A stretch of 64,000 nucleotides of DNA, from NCBI RefSeq assembly GCF_051401765.1, contig NC_135068.1, positions 868,001-932,000 on the forward strand, written 5' to 3'. This document shows positions 63,261 through 64,000 of the stretch, one piece after another; position 1 is the stretch's first letter, and every line of letters starts with the position of its first letter. The DNA is from Calliopsis andreniformis (taxonomy: Eukaryota > Arthropoda > Insecta > Hymenoptera > Andrenidae). A model generated the notes under the pieces. It was given only the letters and a program-made list of their open reading frames with translations, was not told the DNA's origin and did no database searches. The position numbers were made by a program, and so were the translations under genes.

Positions 63261-64000
63261 ATGCTTCTGTCGTTGACCTCTAAGGCCCGAGCTATTCGAT
63301 CAGGTGCATCAACGCCCTACAGTGAAACCTATATTGCCCGGAACGTAGAAATAACCATTAATTTCACACTGGTTGCAATTTCTCCTGTTAGACAATGGAA
63401 AACCTGTTGTATTTTTATTGTATTTTATGCTCCTGGCGTTGACTTCTAAGGACCGTGCTATTCGATTTGGTGGAGCAACGAGCTAGAGTGAAGCCTAGGT
63501 TGCTCGGAACGTAGAAATGAACATTACTTTCACACTGGTTGCAAAAATTTTTATTATAGGATGGAAAAACTGTTGTATTTTTATTGTATTTTATGCTTCT
63601 GGCGTTGACACCTAAGGCCTTAACTATTCGACGTGGTGGAGCAACGCCCTAGAGTGAAGCCTAGGTTGCCAGGAACGTAGAAATAACCATTAAAATTCAC
63701 ATTGGCTGCAATTACTCCGGTTATACAATGGAAAAACTGTTGTAATTTTATTGTATTTTATGCTTCTGGTGTTGACTTCCTAGGCCCGAGCTATTCGATT
63801 TCGTGCAGCAGCGCCCTAGAGTGAAACCTAGGTTTCCCGGGGAGTAGAAATACCCATTAATTTCACACTGGTTGCAACTACTCCTGTTGCACGATGGAAA
63901 AACTGGTGTACTTTTATTGTATTTTATGGTTCTGGCGTTGACTTCTAACGCCCGAGCTATTCGATCTTGTGAAGAATCTACCTAGAGTGAAGCCTAGGTC
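63261..64000. repeat. Divergent type E monomers at the right edge
   Basis: Units at 63261-63426, 63427-63592, 63593-63759 (167 bp), 63760-63925 and a partial one from 63926. They differ from all others. Heads have GGCCCGAGCTATTCGAT or GGACCGTGCTATTCG. Tails read CATTAATTTCACACTGG, GTTAGACAATGGAAAACC and TGTTGTATTTTTATTG. They also differ strongly among themselves, and no long duplication includes them. This is the pattern expected when approaching the end of a homogenised array, although the array may continue beyond the window. Confidence 0.85.
63823..63836. other. 14 bp perfect palindrome in an edge monomer
   Basis: GAAACCTAGGTTTC equals its own reverse complement. It extends the CCTAGG core that most units carry in AAGCCTAGGTTGCC. 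Shorter 10 bp forms (AACCTAGGTT) occur in the AAAACCTAGGTTGCCC units, for example near 14596, 16915 and 23206. A role is not shown. Confidence 0.8.

Larger units (their letters stand above)
1..64000. repeat. Satellite DNA array of ~166 bp monomers, whole window
   Basis: The whole window is one tandem array. Landmarks such as GGCGTTGACTTCTAAGG, AGTGAAGCCTAG, GCCCGGAACGTAGAAATG and TTGTATTTATATTGTATTTT return every 165-166 bp from end to end, always in this orientation. Measured units at 39056-39221, 39222-39387 and 39553-39718 are each exactly 166 bp. Long duplications inside the array are near whole multiples of about 165.8 bp (829, 2321, 3813, 4147 and 5633 bp). No unique sequence, transposon or inverted unit interrupts it. 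A centromeric or pericentromeric location is inferred from unit length near nucleosome size, array purity and higher-order structure. A subtelomeric or other heterochromatic satellite remains possible. No gene is present. Confidence 0.98.

Noticed and set aside
1..64000. CRISPR array
   Set aside because: There are no short repeats separated by unique spacers and no cas genes. The whole unit, not a 25-40 bp part of it, is repeated.
1..64000. CENP-B box (core TTCGnnnnAnnCGGG)
   Set aside because: The closest sites, ATTCGATCTGGTGGAG, CGTTCGCAAACCTGTTG and reverse CCCGGAACGTAGAAA, each miss two or more required positions. I do not call a CENP-B site.
1..64000. Internal sub-repeats in the 166 bp unit, as in some plant satellites made of ~40 bp parts
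   Set aside because: Comparing the quarters of a typical unit by eye shows no shared blocks beyond a few bases.
1..64000. Assignment to a named satellite of similar length in plants or bivalves
   Set aside because: Length alone is not diagnostic and I do not recognise the sequence. Naming a family would be a guess without a database search.
1..64000. Transposon insertions or inverted segments in the array
   Set aside because: Unit landmarks keep their spacing and orientation throughout. The only clear phase break I found is the 67 bp deletion in three places.

Overview
The window is a single, uninterrupted eukaryotic satellite-DNA array. I find no gene, RNA gene, transposon or unique sequence from base 1 to base 64000. 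The repeat unit is about 166 bp (165 or 166 in most copies), every unit I read lies head to tail in the same orientation, and about 386 units fill the window. A typical unit is about 42 percent G+C. It has a GC-richer half (CTAGAGTGAAGCC, TTGCCCGGAACGTAG) and ends in an AT-rich tract (TATTTATATTGTATTTT). The unit length, purity, array size and multi-layered higher-order repeats are those of a centromeric or pericentromeric satellite. That role is inferred; nothing in the sequence proves kinetochore function. I cannot name the species or match the monomer to a satellite I know. CpG is not depleted (7 CpG in a 166 bp typical unit, about 7.4 expected), which argues against long-term heavy CpG methylation and fits many invertebrates better than vertebrates, but this is weak evidence.

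Units fall into four main types (A, B, C, D), made from a small set of head and tail modules, plus a divergent type E at the right edge. In the least rearranged parts they follow the order C-A-B (about 498 bp) or A-B-D-C (about 663 bp). I read these as the older higher-order units.

Layout: 1-1483, mixed units starting C-A-B-D. 1484-14273, three copies of a 3.7-5 kb block. The second carries a private dimer duplication, the third has eight extra units, and all three share the same 67 bp deletion. 14274-18170, a 14-unit block and a partial second copy. 18171-21150, an 18-unit block. 21151-25792, two tandem 14-unit copies (2321 bp each). 25793-28111, a copy of the 18-unit block lacking four units. 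27283-34908, two tandem 23-unit copies (3813 bp each), overlapping the end of the previous block, then a partial third copy. 35572-41543, 25-unit and 5-unit duplications. 41544-47847, an older and less regular stretch. 47848-49341, a short pure trimer array. 49342-51600, a 5-unit duplication and a copy of the trimer region. 51.8-63.0 kb, a mosaic of repeated blocks in the order X-Y-X'-Z-Y'-Z'. 63261-64000, the divergent edge type.

The reading frames of 60-120 codons on both strands are by-products of the repeat. They recur with it, and the unit length is not a multiple of three. The interest of the window lies in its recombination history: nested unequal exchange, a deletion inherited by three block copies, duplications private to one copy, and head/tail module shuffling.
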